Assembly: GCA_002501065.1 (NCBI GenBank)
Contig: DLRK01000205.1
Coordinates: 1 to 64,000, forward strand
DNA: 64,000 nucleotides
Source: Akkermansiaceae bacterium UBA7890
GTDB lineage: Bacteria > Verrucomicrobiota > Verrucomicrobiia > Verrucomicrobiales > Akkermansiaceae
Reading direction: 5' to 3'
Positions 44,780 through 53,538 of the stretch are shown piece after piece. The number at the start of each line of letters is the position of its first letter. Positions within the stretch are counted from its first letter, which is position 1. Below the pieces are notes generated by a model that had not been told where the DNA came from, did not search any database, and saw only the letters and a program-made list of their open reading frames with translations. Made by a program: the position numbers and the translations under genes.

Positions 44780-45062
44780 CCTTCGCAGCCTCTCAGGAGG
44801 CAGAATGGGTGCCAAGCGGAAAGCGAAGGTCGGAATACGCCATCAGCGGCTTCCCTGATCAAACCGGATGGGATCTCCTCAGCTCATGGCACGGATCTCC
44901 CCGGCTTGCCACTTTCCCGGTTCCGTGTTTGGCTCGCAAAGATCCCCGTAAACCGGCGACAAGCTCCCCTCCTCTTGTTGTTGACCCTGACAAGCCTCGA
45001 CGAAAAAATCACTGGGATCGAACCGGCCCATCCCGTGAAAGGAATCCTCACCTGATACCACC
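44780..45062. other. Non-coding gap between the zinc-ribbon protein and DUF6807 genes
   Basis: This 283-base divergent intergenic region must hold promoters in both directions, but I cannot define boxes. A short segment near 45010-45035 (GGGATCGAACC) resembles a tRNA T-arm, yet the flanks do not pair, so no RNA gene is called. Confidence 0.4.
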
Positions 45063-45926
45063 ATGACCCGAACAACTTTTCTGATCCTCCTCCTGACCTG
45101 CATCTGCACGGCGGAAATAACCGTCACAGTGAAAGGGCCTGCGCGAATCCCGCATTCCTCGGATGGACCTGCCATCATACAGCAGGGCGACAGCAAGACT
45201 CACACCCGCCCCTATATACACCCCCTTCGCTCGCCCGACGGCAAACACGTCCTCACCCAGTTTTCACCTGGTCACCACAAGCACCAGACCGGCCTTTACT
45301 GGGGCCAGACCCGGATCAACAAGCGGGACTTCTTCCACAACTACAGGGGAGACTACTGGAAACATATTCAAAATCGTCTGGGTAATAATTTCATGGAATT
45401 TCATTCCCAGCTCCTTGACGGGAAAGGCGCCCCAATGCTCGGAGACCGGCAGCAGTGGAATTACATCCCGGGCAAGAACCACTACATTCTCGACCTCAAG
45501 TGGACCGGCACCGCCCTGCAGGATGTCACCATCGGCAAGTATTCCTACGGGGGACTCTTCCTGCGCATGCCCTGGAAGCGAGGCATCAAGGCTGCCTGCG
45601 TCAACAGCGAGGGACAGAAGAACCAGCAGGGAGAAGGTAAATCGGCAAAATGGGTTGACCTAGCGATGCAGATTGAGGGCATGGAGGAAATGGCCCATAT
45701 CGTCATGGTCGATCACCCCGACAATCCGGGCTATCCCACCCTCTGGCGCATCGACGGGCAATTCGGAGTGGGCCCCGCCCTCGCAAGACGTGGCGATATC
45801 AAGATCGCCATGGGGGAGAGCCTCACCTACCGCTACCGACTGGTCGTCTACGAGGGAAATGATTTCAGGGCACCACTCGTGGAGCAGGCCATGAAGGATT
45901 TTGGCCCGGATCAGCCTGAAGACTAG
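45063..45926 (+). CDS. DUF6807 (PmoA-like) exported protein
   Basis: The product is 287 residues with a signal peptide (MTRTTFLILLLTCICTAE). The conserved run TRPYIHPLRSPDGKHVL, then PGHHKHQTGLYWG, is the signature of the DUF6807 family. FHSQLLDGKGAPMLG and YGGLFLRMPWKRG follow as in relatives. The family is common in planctomycete and verrucomicrobial genomes beside sugar oxidoreductases and isomerases. No reaction has been assigned to it that I can state safely; the histidines of the HHKHQ block look like a functional site. The gene overlaps by 4 bases, tail to tail, with the Gfo/Idh/MocA gene. Confidence 0.85.
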   Translation: MTRTTFLILLLTCICTAEITVTVKGPARIPHSSDGPAIIQQGDSKTHTRPYIHPLRSPDGKHVLTQFSPGHHKHQTGLYWGQTRINKRDFFHNYRGDYWKHIQNRLGNNFMEFHSQLLDGKGAPMLGDRQQWNYIPGKNHYILDLKWTGTALQDVTIGKYSYGGLFLRMPWKRGIKAACVNSEGQKNQQGEGKSAKWVDLAMQIEGMEEMAHIVMVDHPDNPGYPTLWRIDGQFGVGPALARRGDIKIAMGESLTYRYRLVVYEGNDFRAPLVEQAMKDFGPDQPED

Positions 45927-47047
45927 GACGGCCCGGTCGAAACGGTCCGCACTGACCCCACCTCCACCGGTTGACCCGTGTCAGCCGAGGCCAGCGCAGC
46001 AAAGCACAACTCCAGCGACTTGAGATTGCTCCTCGCACTGTTGTTCGGTTCGCGATCCTCCTCGATAGCGCACAGCAGTTCGCCCATCGTCCCCTCGAAA
46101 CCGGCATCGAACCAGCAACTCTCGAGGGGAACTGTGCACTGCCCTTCCTCAAGGTAGACTTCCATCTCAGGTTGTTCGTTGAGGCCCGGGCCGCGCGTGC
46201 GCAGGGTTCCCTTCGTCCCCACCACGGTGGTGACATCCTCCTCCCCGAGGGTGACATGGGCATTAAAGGACAGGCGCACCTGAGCCCCCGGGTATTCCAC
46301 GATCGCTGCTGCGAGGGCAGGAGGACGGTAAACCTGTTCATCATAGCGCACCGCCGAAGCCAGCACCCGGGTCGGCTCCTGGCCCGCCATGATCTGACTG
46401 GTGATATCGAACCAGTGCACTGCGAAGTCAAAAAGAATGAGATGGTGGATGCTCTCGAACTCGGAAGTCCCCTTGATCCACGTCTGGTCCCACTGCAGGT
46501 TGAAGTCGAGGGAAGTCACCCTCCCGATCACTCCCCCGGCCACCGCATTGCGCAGATAGGAGAAGTGGGGCGCCCAGCGTCCGTTCTGGTTGACGGCCAG
46601 CTTGACGCCCTTCTCATCCGCGAGGCGGACCAGATCCTCCCCCTCCGCCAGGTCGAGAACGAAGGGCTTCTGACTGAGCACGTGCTTTCCTGCCTCCAGG
46701 GCCTCCCTCACGATGGGCAGGCGGTCGGCAGGGTGCGGGGTAATGTCCACGACCTCGATATCATCACGCTCGAGGATGGGACGGTGATCATCATAAACCT
46801 CGGCCTCAGGATAAAACTCATCCCGTCTGGCCTCTGCCTTGTTCCGGGTCCGACTGGCAAAGGCGACCACCTCGTAACCGCACTTCCGGTAAGCCTTGAG
46901 GTGGAACTCGCTGATTCCACCCGTCCCAATCATGGCAATCTTCGGGCGGTAGTTCTTCGGGGTCTGGGGTCTGTAATCAACCGCAGGAGGATCGATCTCG
47001 ACGATCTCCTTGGTAGGACTCAGGCCATAATCGTCTTCTTCGGACAT
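45923..47047 (-). CDS. Gfo/Idh/MocA family oxidoreductase
   Basis: The product is 374 residues. After an acidic N-terminal extension of about 35 residues, IAMIGTGGISEFHL (37-50) is the Rossmann nucleotide-binding loop. VVDITPHPADRLPIVREALEAGKHVLSQKPF contains the motif normally read as EKP, here QKP, with the catalytic Lys kept. The C-terminal domain has LFDFAVHWFDI, where His is usually part of the active site. The expected reaction is NAD(P)-dependent oxidation or reduction of a sugar, inositol or derivative. It is the last of three minus-strand genes with the isomerase and the PhyH-like dioxygenase, which suggests a cytoplasmic catabolic route. No Tat signal is present, unlike some family members in these phyla. 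Confidence 0.92.
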   Translation of the reverse strand: MSEEDDYGLSPTKEIVEIDPPAVDYRPQTPKNYRPKIAMIGTGGISEFHLKAYRKCGYEVVAFASRTRNKAEARRDEFYPEAEVYDDHRPILERDDIEVVDITPHPADRLPIVREALEAGKHVLSQKPFVLDLAEGEDLVRLADEKGVKLAVNQNGRWAPHFSYLRNAVAGGVIGRVTSLDFNLQWDQTWIKGTSEFESIHHLILFDFAVHWFDITSQIMAGQEPTRVLASAVRYDEQVYRPPALAAAIVEYPGAQVRLSFNAHVTLGEEDVTTVVGTKGTLRTRGPGLNEQPEMEVYLEEGQCTVPLESCWFDAGFEGTMGELLCAIEEDREPNNSARSNLKSLELCFAALASADTGQPVEVGSVRTVSTGPS

Positions 47048-47117
47048 GGTAACTTGGAGGTAGCCAACGAAATCTTCCTTCCGTCAGTGTTCAACATCTT
47101 CCCTTCAGGATCCCGGA

Positions 47118-47939
47118 TCAATTCCGCAATCCGACCTGCTGCATGAGGCTGTCGGTGGCGTTATAGGCCTCCTCCACCCACTCCACGATCTTGTCGGGAT
47201 CGGGTGAGTATTCCAGTTCCAGGGACACCGCCCCCTCAAAATCGAGTTCCTTGATAGCCTGCAGGTAGGGCGCAAACTTGACCACCCCCCGTCCCGGGGG
47301 CAGGTCCCCGTGCACCTTGCCGTCACAGTCGCTGATATGCACGTGGGTGGCCTTGCCCCTGAGAAGTTCCAGGGAATCGGGCGGAGTGTCGGCCAGCACG
47401 AGGTGGCTCACATCAATGTTGGCTTTCACGTTGGGGAGGCCGCAATCGTCAATGAACTGGGCCATCCTGGGCACACTGTTGAGAAGGCTGAGGCGGAAGG
47501 GCTCAAGTTCGAGGGCAATCTCCATCCCACGCTCGCCCGCATATTCCCCGATCTTGCGTACGCCTTCCACTCCCCACTCCCATTGGGCCTCGGGCGGAAT
47601 CACTTCGCGTTGCCAGATATACTCCCCGAGGACCAGGAGGAGGTTGTTCGATCCAAAGGATTGTCCCAGGTCCACGAATCGATTGGACCGCTCGACGTGA
47701 TAGTCGCGCACCGGATCGTTGAAATCGATCAGACCGGCCGATACAACCACGGTGGAAACGACGGGGAGGCTGTTATCGTCGCAGGTCCGCTTGATGAGAT
47801 CGATTTCGTCCTGCTCGATGGACATCGCTTCTGTGAAGATGTCCACTGAGTCGAACCCGATGCGGGCAATGTGTTCAAGGCCGGTCTTGGTGTCTACGCC
47901 GGCCTGCCCGAAGGCGCTGTTGATGATTCCGAGTTTCAT
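47118..47939 (-). CDS. Sugar phosphate isomerase/epimerase-like TIM barrel
   Basis: ATG at 47939 (MKLGIINSAFG) begins a 273-residue TIM barrel of the xylose-isomerase-like (AP endonuclease family 2) type. Metal ligands appear in order: Glu in IALELEPFRL, Asp/His in VKANIDVSHLVLAD, His in HVHISDCDGKVHGD and Glu in AVSLELEYSPDPD. Such enzymes isomerise or epimerise sugars, keto-inositols or hydroxypyruvate. Its placement 70 bases upstream of the Gfo/Idh/MocA gene is the usual pairing for inositol- or sugar-acid-type catabolism. Longer in-frame starts exist upstream but run into residues with no family match. Confidence 0.92.
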   Translation of the reverse strand: MKLGIINSAFGQAGVDTKTGLEHIARIGFDSVDIFTEAMSIEQDEIDLIKRTCDDNSLPVVSTVVVSAGLIDFNDPVRDYHVERSNRFVDLGQSFGSNNLLLVLGEYIWQREVIPPEAQWEWGVEGVRKIGEYAGERGMEIALELEPFRLSLLNSVPRMAQFIDDCGLPNVKANIDVSHLVLADTPPDSLELLRGKATHVHISDCDGKVHGDLPPGRGVVKFAPYLQAIKELDFEGAVSLELEYSPDPDKIVEWVEEAYNATDSLMQQVGLRN

Positions 47940-48037
47940 GGGTATGTTATTTGGGATGTGATTTGTTCTGTAAACCGCATTCCACGAGGGATGGCACCGG
48001 GTTGAAGGAAGCGGAAAGGCGGAGGGGATCAGGAAAA

Positions 48038-48877
48038 TCACACTTCAGGCCCGGAAAGGCTCGCGGCGCTCTCGTCTTCCTCCACCAGATTGACGAACTC
48101 GACGTTGGAGCGTCGCATATCGTCGCGACCCACCTCGAGGACCATCTCGTCCTCAACCTTCTTGAGCGGGGTGTAGCCGGGATGGTGAGACTCCTTGTAG
48201 GGTTCGTTGCTTCTGGTGTTGTAGCAGCAGATAAGCGCCCACCGCGAGTGATCAGAATTGTTCGGGGCGGAATAGTGCAGGGTGTTGGAGTGGAAGTAGA
48301 GGGCATCGCCCGGGGCCATTTCGCAATGCACTGTTTCAAGTCGCTTGCGGGCTTCGTCAACGCGCTCCATGTCGGCTCCGGCCTGTTCGCCGGAGAGAAT
48401 GTGTTTTATCCGCCCCATCCTGTGGGATCCCCGGAGGACCTGGAGACAGCCATTTTCCCTGGTGGCGGAATCCACCGCAATCATCACGCTGACGAGATCG
48501 GGAAAGAGAAGCCCGTTCTGATACCAGTAGCCGTAGTCCTGGTGCCAGGCCCAGGATCCTCCCACTCTGGCATCCTTCAGAATCATCTTGGAATGATAGT
48601 GATAAACCTCCTCCCCGAGGATTTCCTCCACCCCGTCGACCAACCGGCGGCAACGAGCCACCATCCCATAAATCCCGTCACCCGGATGATTCCAAAGCGA
48701 TAACCGCACGTCATTACCCTTGCCGTCATCCATGGTTGAGGACGCCTGATCCATGGCGTGGTCGTTCCGGGCCGTCTCTCTGAGAAGCTTGGTTTCCTCC
48801 CCTGAGAACAACCCCCGCGCAAAGAGATAGCCGTCGCGATTGAAGTCCGCAATCTGATCACTGGTGAAAACTGACAT
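48038..48877 (-). CDS. Phytanoyl-CoA dioxygenase (PhyH)-family protein
   Basis: The product is 279 residues. The Fe(II) triad is visible: His112 and Asp114 in WAWHQDYGYW, and the distal His201 in TLHYSAPN. SRWALICCYNTR after it supplies the Arg that binds 2-oxoglutarate. The N-terminus (FTSDQIADFNRDGYLFARGLF) is the family opening. The enzymes hydroxylate small molecules using oxygen and 2-oxoglutarate. In this setting, 98 bases upstream of the isomerase gene on the same strand, it may act on a sugar or polyol derivative rather than a lipid; that is inference. It is divergent from the PSD1/DUF1501 pair starting at 48993. Confidence 0.92.
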   Translation of the reverse strand: MSVFTSDQIADFNRDGYLFARGLFSGEETKLLRETARNDHAMDQASSTMDDGKGNDVRLSLWNHPGDGIYGMVARCRRLVDGVEEILGEEVYHYHSKMILKDARVGGSWAWHQDYGYWYQNGLLFPDLVSVMIAVDSATRENGCLQVLRGSHRMGRIKHILSGEQAGADMERVDEARKRLETVHCEMAPGDALYFHSNTLHYSAPNNSDHSRWALICCYNTRSNEPYKESHHPGYTPLKKVEDEMVLEVGRDDMRRSNVEFVNLVEEDESAASLSGPEV

Positions 48878-48992
48878 TGGATATTGTTGTTTTGTCGGCC
48901 CTCAGATCCTGACCAATCCAAGAGGCACGGGAAAGCTTCTTGTTTACTCATAAAAAATCACCATTTTTCATGGGAAAATTCAAGGTTCCAGT

Positions 48993-51164
48993 TTGAAGCC
49001 ACTCCGCAAGTTCCTTCTCTTGGCCACGTTGGCACTGTCCGCCCCGTGGCACTGTCTGGCCGCACCCGTCGATTTCACTCGGGATGTCCAACCGTTGCTG
49101 AACAAGCACTGCGCGGAGTGCCACGGCGGAGTGAAGCAAAAGGGAGGACTCGTGCTTACCAACCGAACCCGGGCCCTGCAGGGAGGAGAATCGGGCGATC
49201 CTCTCATGGTGGCGGGCCAACCGGAGGAGAGTGAACTCTACCGCCGCCTCATTCATCAGGATCCTGACGAACAAATGCCGCCCAAGGTCCGCCTTGCCAA
49301 TGAGGAAATCTCTCTTCTCCGGGACTGGATCGCAGGAGGAGCGCAGTGGCCTGAGCACTGGGCCTACAAATCCCTCGGTCCCGTCGTCCCTCCACCCGTC
49401 AAGACCATGGCCTGGCCCCTCAATGAGATCGACCGCTTCGTTCTACACCGGCTCGAACAGCAGTCCATCGCTCCCTCCCCGCCAGCCGCCCCTCACATTC
49501 TGCTCCGCCGTCTCCACCTCGACCTCGTCGGTCTCCCCCCGACTCTGGACGAACTCCGTGCCTTCGAGAGCGCCTGGCAGGATGATCCGGACGCCTGCCT
49601 CGAGGCGACCATCGATCGCCTCCTCGCTTCACCCCACTTCGGCGAACGCTGGGGACGCCACTGGCTCGACCAGGCGCGGTATGCAGACAGCGATGGCTAC
49701 GAGAAGGACAACCCCCGACCCAACGCCTGGGTTTGGCGCGACTGGGTCATCAAGGCCATCAACGACGACATGCCTTTTGACCAGTTCACCACCGAACAAC
49801 TGGCAGGCGATCTTTTCATCAAAGCCTCTCCACGGCAACAACTCGCCACCGCCTTTCACCGGCAGACTCTGCGCAACCGGGAAGGTGGAACAGACCAGGA
49901 AGAGGACCGCGTCAAGCGCGTCATCGACCGGGTGGCCACCACCGCCCGCACCTGGCTGGGGCTCACCCTCGAGTGTGCGCAGTGCCACAATCATCCCTAC
50001 GACCCGATCACGCAACGCGACTTCTATCAGGTCTACGCCTTCTTCAACAATACTGACGAAGGAGGCGTGAAAGTGCCCCTCGCCGGGGGGGCGACCCACG
50101 AAGCGGATGTGATGCGACACAATGGCAACCGGAAGACCTACCTCCTCCGAAGGGGAGACTTCCTGCAACCCGACAAGAAGAAGGGTGAAATAATGGCGGG
50201 CGGAATCTCCTTCCTTCATCCCCTCCAACCCGCCGAGAAACCCTCCACAAGGATGGCCCTCGCCCGCTGGCTGACAAGCAGGGACAATCCCCTCATGGCA
50301 CGGGTCACGGCCAACACGATCTGGCTTCACCTCTTCGGTAGCGGTTTGAGTCGCACTCCGGTCAACTTCGGATCGCAGGGACAGGCCCCGACGCACCCCG
50401 CCCTGCTTGACTGGCTGGCCCACGAGTTCATGAACGGGGAGTGGAGCCGCAAGGAATTGATCAGGAAAATCGTCTCCTCCCGCACCTACCAGCAGTCATC
50501 GCGACACCGCCCCGGACTGACTGCCCTCGACCCCGGGAACCACCTCCTCCATCGCCAGAACCGCAGGCGGGTGGAAGCCGAGATCATCCGTGACCTTCAC
50601 CTCTCGGTTGCCGGATTGCTGGCCCACCGTATCGGAGGACCAAGCGTCTTCCCTGCCATTCCCCCGGACGTGGCCGGCCAGAGCTTCGCCAACAATTTCC
50701 AATGGAAGATCAGCAAGGGTCCGGACCGCTACCGCCGCGGAATGTACACTTTTTTCAAGCGCACGGCGCCCGCACCCAACCTGGTGACCTTCGACTGTCC
50801 GGACTCAAACACCTCGGTCACCCGGCGCAACACCTCCAATACTCCTCTCATGGCACTGACCACCCTGCAAAACGAGGTTTTCCATGAAGCGGCCCGATCC
50901 CTGGCCCGGCGCATTCAGGCTGACAACACACTCCAGAGTGACATGGAGCGCGTGGACCAACTCTACCGCCTTACCCTTGCGCGGCGCCCGAGTGCCGCCG
51001 AACGGGGCATCGTTATCAAACTTCTTTCTGACAACCGGATCCACTACCGGACCCATCCCGCCGCCGCCAGGAAGCTCTGCGGGGAAGACAACGCGGAACT
51101 GGCAGCCTGGACGGCCACCGTTCGTATCGTCACCAACCTCGACGAGTTCGTCACCTGCTCCTAG
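48993..51164 (+). CDS. PSD1 cytochrome (DUF1549/DUF1553), TTG start
   Basis: The start appears to be TTG at 48993, since the signal peptide (MKPLRKFLLLATLALSAPWHCLA) begins there and no in-frame ATG precedes it. The 723-residue product is the compact PSD1 form. The cytochrome c domain has CAECH at 40-44 and EQMPPKVRL. DUF1549 has HFGERWGRHWLDQARYADSDGYEKD and a second haem motif CAQCH at 328-332, followed by NHPYDPITQRDFYQ. DUF1553 has WLTSRDNPLMARVTANTIWLHLFG and RRNTSNTPLMALTTLQN. It pairs with the DUF1501 gene starting 14 bases downstream. The AT-rich leader contains AAAAAT-CACC-ATTTTT (about 48953-48968), a small inverted repeat. Confidence 0.93.
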   Translation: MKPLRKFLLLATLALSAPWHCLAAPVDFTRDVQPLLNKHCAECHGGVKQKGGLVLTNRTRALQGGESGDPLMVAGQPEESELYRRLIHQDPDEQMPPKVRLANEEISLLRDWIAGGAQWPEHWAYKSLGPVVPPPVKTMAWPLNEIDRFVLHRLEQQSIAPSPPAAPHILLRRLHLDLVGLPPTLDELRAFESAWQDDPDACLEATIDRLLASPHFGERWGRHWLDQARYADSDGYEKDNPRPNAWVWRDWVIKAINDDMPFDQFTTEQLAGDLFIKASPRQQLATAFHRQTLRNREGGTDQEEDRVKRVIDRVATTARTWLGLTLECAQCHNHPYDPITQRDFYQVYAFFNNTDEGGVKVPLAGGATHEADVMRHNGNRKTYLLRRGDFLQPDKKKGEIMAGGISFLHPLQPAEKPSTRMALARWLTSRDNPLMARVTANTIWLHLFGSGLSRTPVNFGSQGQAPTHPALLDWLAHEFMNGEWSRKELIRKIVSSRTYQQSSRHRPGLTALDPGNHLLHRQNRRRVEAEIIRDLHLSVAGLLAHRIGGPSVFPAIPPDVAGQSFANNFQWKISKGPDRYRRGMYTFFKRTAPAPNLVTFDCPDSNTSVTRRNTSNTPLMALTTLQNEVFHEAARSLARRIQADNTLQSDMERVDQLYRLTLARRPSAAERGIVIKLLSDNRIHYRTHPAAARKLCGEDNAELAAWTATVRIVTNLDEFVTCS

Positions 51165-51178
51165 TAGAAGCAACTGTC

Positions 51179-52636
51179 ATGATGTCTTCTCACGAGTATT
51201 CCCTCCGGACCCGCCGGGATTTCCTGACCACATCCGCGAGTGGTCTGGGCGGACTGGCACTCGCGCACATGCTCGCGGGAGAGGGAGCTTCCGCTGCCCG
51301 TGGAATCACCCACTTCGCACCCCGGGCAAAACGCTGCATCTTTATCTTCATGGCGGGTGCGCCCTCACAGATCGATCTCTTCGACCACAAACCGAAGCTC
51401 AATGAACTCAGCGGCAAGACGATGAATCCTGCCATCCTCGAAAAGATGCGCTTCGCCTTTCTGCAGAAGGAGAGCGCTACTCTCCTGGGCACCAGGCGCA
51501 AATTCAAGCAGCACGGTCAGTCGGGCATGTGGTTCTCCGATCTCCTCCCTCACCTCTCCACCTGTGCGGACGACCTGTGCATGATCAAGAGTCTCCATAC
51601 CACACAGTTCAACCATCATCCCGGCCAACTCATGATGCAATGCGGGGAACCCCACTTCGGCCTGCCCTCCATGGGGTCCTGGGTCACTTACGGACTGGGT
51701 AGCGAGAACAACAACCTGCCCGGCTACGTTGTCCTGCTTGCAGGGCGTGGATCGAGTGGAGGGGCCACCCTCTACCAGAGCGGATACCTCCCTTCTACCT
51801 ACGCGGGGGTGCGCTTACGCAATGGCGACGAACCGGTCCTCAATCTGCGCAGCCCGGAAGGAATCTCCCCTGAAGTCCAACGACGCGGCCTTGACGCTCT
51901 CAGGGAGCTGAACGGGTTGGCCCATGCGAAGGTGCGCGACCCCGAGATCGAAAGCCGGATCGCAGCCTACGAACTGGCCTTCCGCATGCAGACCGCTGCC
52001 CCCGAACTCGCCGATCTTTCCGGGGAATCGGAAAAAACCCTGGAAGCCTACGGCGTGAATCGAAGTGATCCATCCGGCGGCGGACGTGGCAAGGGCGGTT
52101 CCAGAACATGGGGCACATTTGCCCGCAACTGTCTTCTCGCCCGCCGCCTGGCTGAAAGGGGCGTTCGCTTCGTCAACCTGATCCACGCCTCGTGGGATCA
52201 GCACTCGAACCTGGACAAGGAACTTGGGTTCAATGCGGGCATGAGCGACCAGCCGGTGGCCGCCCTCATTGCCGATCTCAAGGAACGCGGCCTCCTGGAC
52301 GATACCCTCGTGGTGTGGGGCGGTGAGTTCGGACGCACCCCGCTGGGCGAGAACCGGCGCGGACGCAAACCAAACACCGGTCGCGATCATCATCCCAACG
52401 CTTTCACCATGTTCATGGCTGGCGGAGGAGTGAAGGGAGGGCTCAACTACGGCGAAACCGACGACATCGGCTGGGAACCCGCCCGTGATCCGGTCCACGT
52501 CAACGATTTTCACGCCACCCTGCTCCATCTTTTCGGACTCGACCATCTCAAACTGACCTACCGGCACGGCGGCGCTGACAAGCGACTCACCAGCCTCACC
52601 CGGGAATCAAAGGTCATTCATGACTGGTTCACGTAG
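51179..52636 (+). CDS. DUF1501 protein, twin-arginine exported
   Basis: The product is 485 residues. RTRRDFLTTSASGLGG (about 10-25) is a Tat signal. CIFIFMAGAPSQIDLFDHKPKL is the DUF1501 opening. It belongs to the longer subtype, with HFGLPSMGSWVTYGLGSEN, YQSGYLPSTYAGVRLRNG and the helical segment RIAAYELAFRMQTAAPEL. The C-terminal motif VWGGEFGRTP...NTGRDHHPNAF is intact apart from a basic insertion. DUF1501 is placed in the alkaline-phosphatase superfamily, and the activity is unknown. It is co-transcribed with the PSD1 gene just upstream. The same subtype recurs at the right edge of the window (62653 onward). Confidence 0.93.
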   Translation: MMSSHEYSLRTRRDFLTTSASGLGGLALAHMLAGEGASAARGITHFAPRAKRCIFIFMAGAPSQIDLFDHKPKLNELSGKTMNPAILEKMRFAFLQKESATLLGTRRKFKQHGQSGMWFSDLLPHLSTCADDLCMIKSLHTTQFNHHPGQLMMQCGEPHFGLPSMGSWVTYGLGSENNNLPGYVVLLAGRGSSGGATLYQSGYLPSTYAGVRLRNGDEPVLNLRSPEGISPEVQRRGLDALRELNGLAHAKVRDPEIESRIAAYELAFRMQTAAPELADLSGESEKTLEAYGVNRSDPSGGGRGKGGSRTWGTFARNCLLARRLAERGVRFVNLIHASWDQHSNLDKELGFNAGMSDQPVAALIADLKERGLLDDTLVVWGGEFGRTPLGENRRGRKPNTGRDHHPNAFTMFMAGGGVKGGLNYGETDDIGWEPARDPVHVNDFHATLLHLFGLDHLKLTYRHGGADKRLTSLTRESKVIHDWFT

Positions 52637-52816
52637 CCCCCTCATTCTTCCTCTGAGAAGGCCAGCATCCTCCCTCTGGCATCCCGATTATGATCGCCCC
52701 ATCCAATTGCGCTGTCGAAACGACAAAAAGGCAACTAATTGCACTTTTCCCGGTAATTCGAGATGATTTTACGTTGAACTGCCCGCTCAGTGGCTCACTC
52801 TCAAACCGGTACAATT

Positions 52817-53488
52817 ATGCCTGCTGTCAATAGAGAACCCATCAAAGTCGCCGTCATTGAGGACACTCCCGCCCTTGGGAAACTGGTACAGAAGATCGTC
52901 GATTCCATGGACGGCATCCAGACCTTCGGGGTCTGGGAAAATGCCGAGGACGGATTGAAGGCCATCGAAAACGGTGGCCCGGATGTCGTCCTCATGGATA
53001 TCAGCCTGCCCGGAATGGACGGCATCGAGGCTACCGTCTGTGTAAAGGAGAAGCACCCGGAGATGGATGTCATCATGCTCACCGTCCACGACGACAACCA
53101 AAGGATTTTTGATGCACTGCAGGCCGGTGCTTCCGGCTACCTTCTCAAGAATGCTTCCCCCGACGATCTCTGTCGGGCCATTTTCGAGGTCCGGGCCGGA
53201 GGCGCACCCATGTCAGCCGAGATCGCAAGGCTCGTGGTGGAGGCGTTTCACCGCCCCGCCGGCAACGAAGCCAGTCAGGCCTTCAACCTCTCCAAGAGAG
53301 AAACCGAGATCGTGCAACTGGTTGCCAAGGGGCTGGCCAACAAGGAGATTGCCGCCGACCTCTCTATCAGCGTGGAGACCGTCCGCGTCCACCTGAAGCA
53401 CATCTACGAGAAGCTGCACGTGCGTTCCCGCACCGAGGCGGCCATGAAATACCGCGACTCACTTGAACGGGCACCCTGGAGCAAGTAG
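52817..53488 (+). CDS. NarL/FixJ-type response regulator
   Basis: ATG at 52817 (MPAVNREPIKVAVIED) is chosen over an upstream GTG at 52790. The 223-residue product has a receiver domain (about 9-127) with acidic residues Glu15 and Asp16, phospho-acceptor Asp61 in VVLMDISLPG, Thr89 and Lys111. The LuxR-type HTH domain (about 154-215) reads LSKRETEIVQLVAKGLANKEIAADLSISVETVRVHLKHIY. It would bind DNA as a dimer after phosphorylation. No histidine kinase gene is in the window, so its sensor is unknown. A weak promoter-like pair (TTGCAC at 52739, GATGAT at 52762) lies upstream. It sits between PSD1/DUF1501 genes, which it may control; that is inference from position. Confidence 0.95.
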   Translation: MPAVNREPIKVAVIEDTPALGKLVQKIVDSMDGIQTFGVWENAEDGLKAIENGGPDVVLMDISLPGMDGIEATVCVKEKHPEMDVIMLTVHDDNQRIFDALQAGASGYLLKNASPDDLCRAIFEVRAGGAPMSAEIARLVVEAFHRPAGNEASQAFNLSKRETEIVQLVAKGLANKEIAADLSISVETVRVHLKHIYEKLHVRSRTEAAMKYRDSLERAPWSK

Positions 53489-53538
53489 CAGACAACCTGC
53501 CGGCAGATGCCGTCTGACCCGCTGCAGGGCACCTTCCA

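Noticed and set aside
45005..45045. T-arm-like GGTTCGATCCC on the minus strand between the zinc-ribbon and DUF6807 genes.
   Set aside because: Flanking bases do not form a 5-bp T-stem or acceptor stem.
45923..45926. The 4-base overlap of the DUF6807 and Gfo/Idh/MocA genes as a sign of a fusion or frameshift.
   Set aside because: The genes are on opposite strands and simply share their ends tail to tail.
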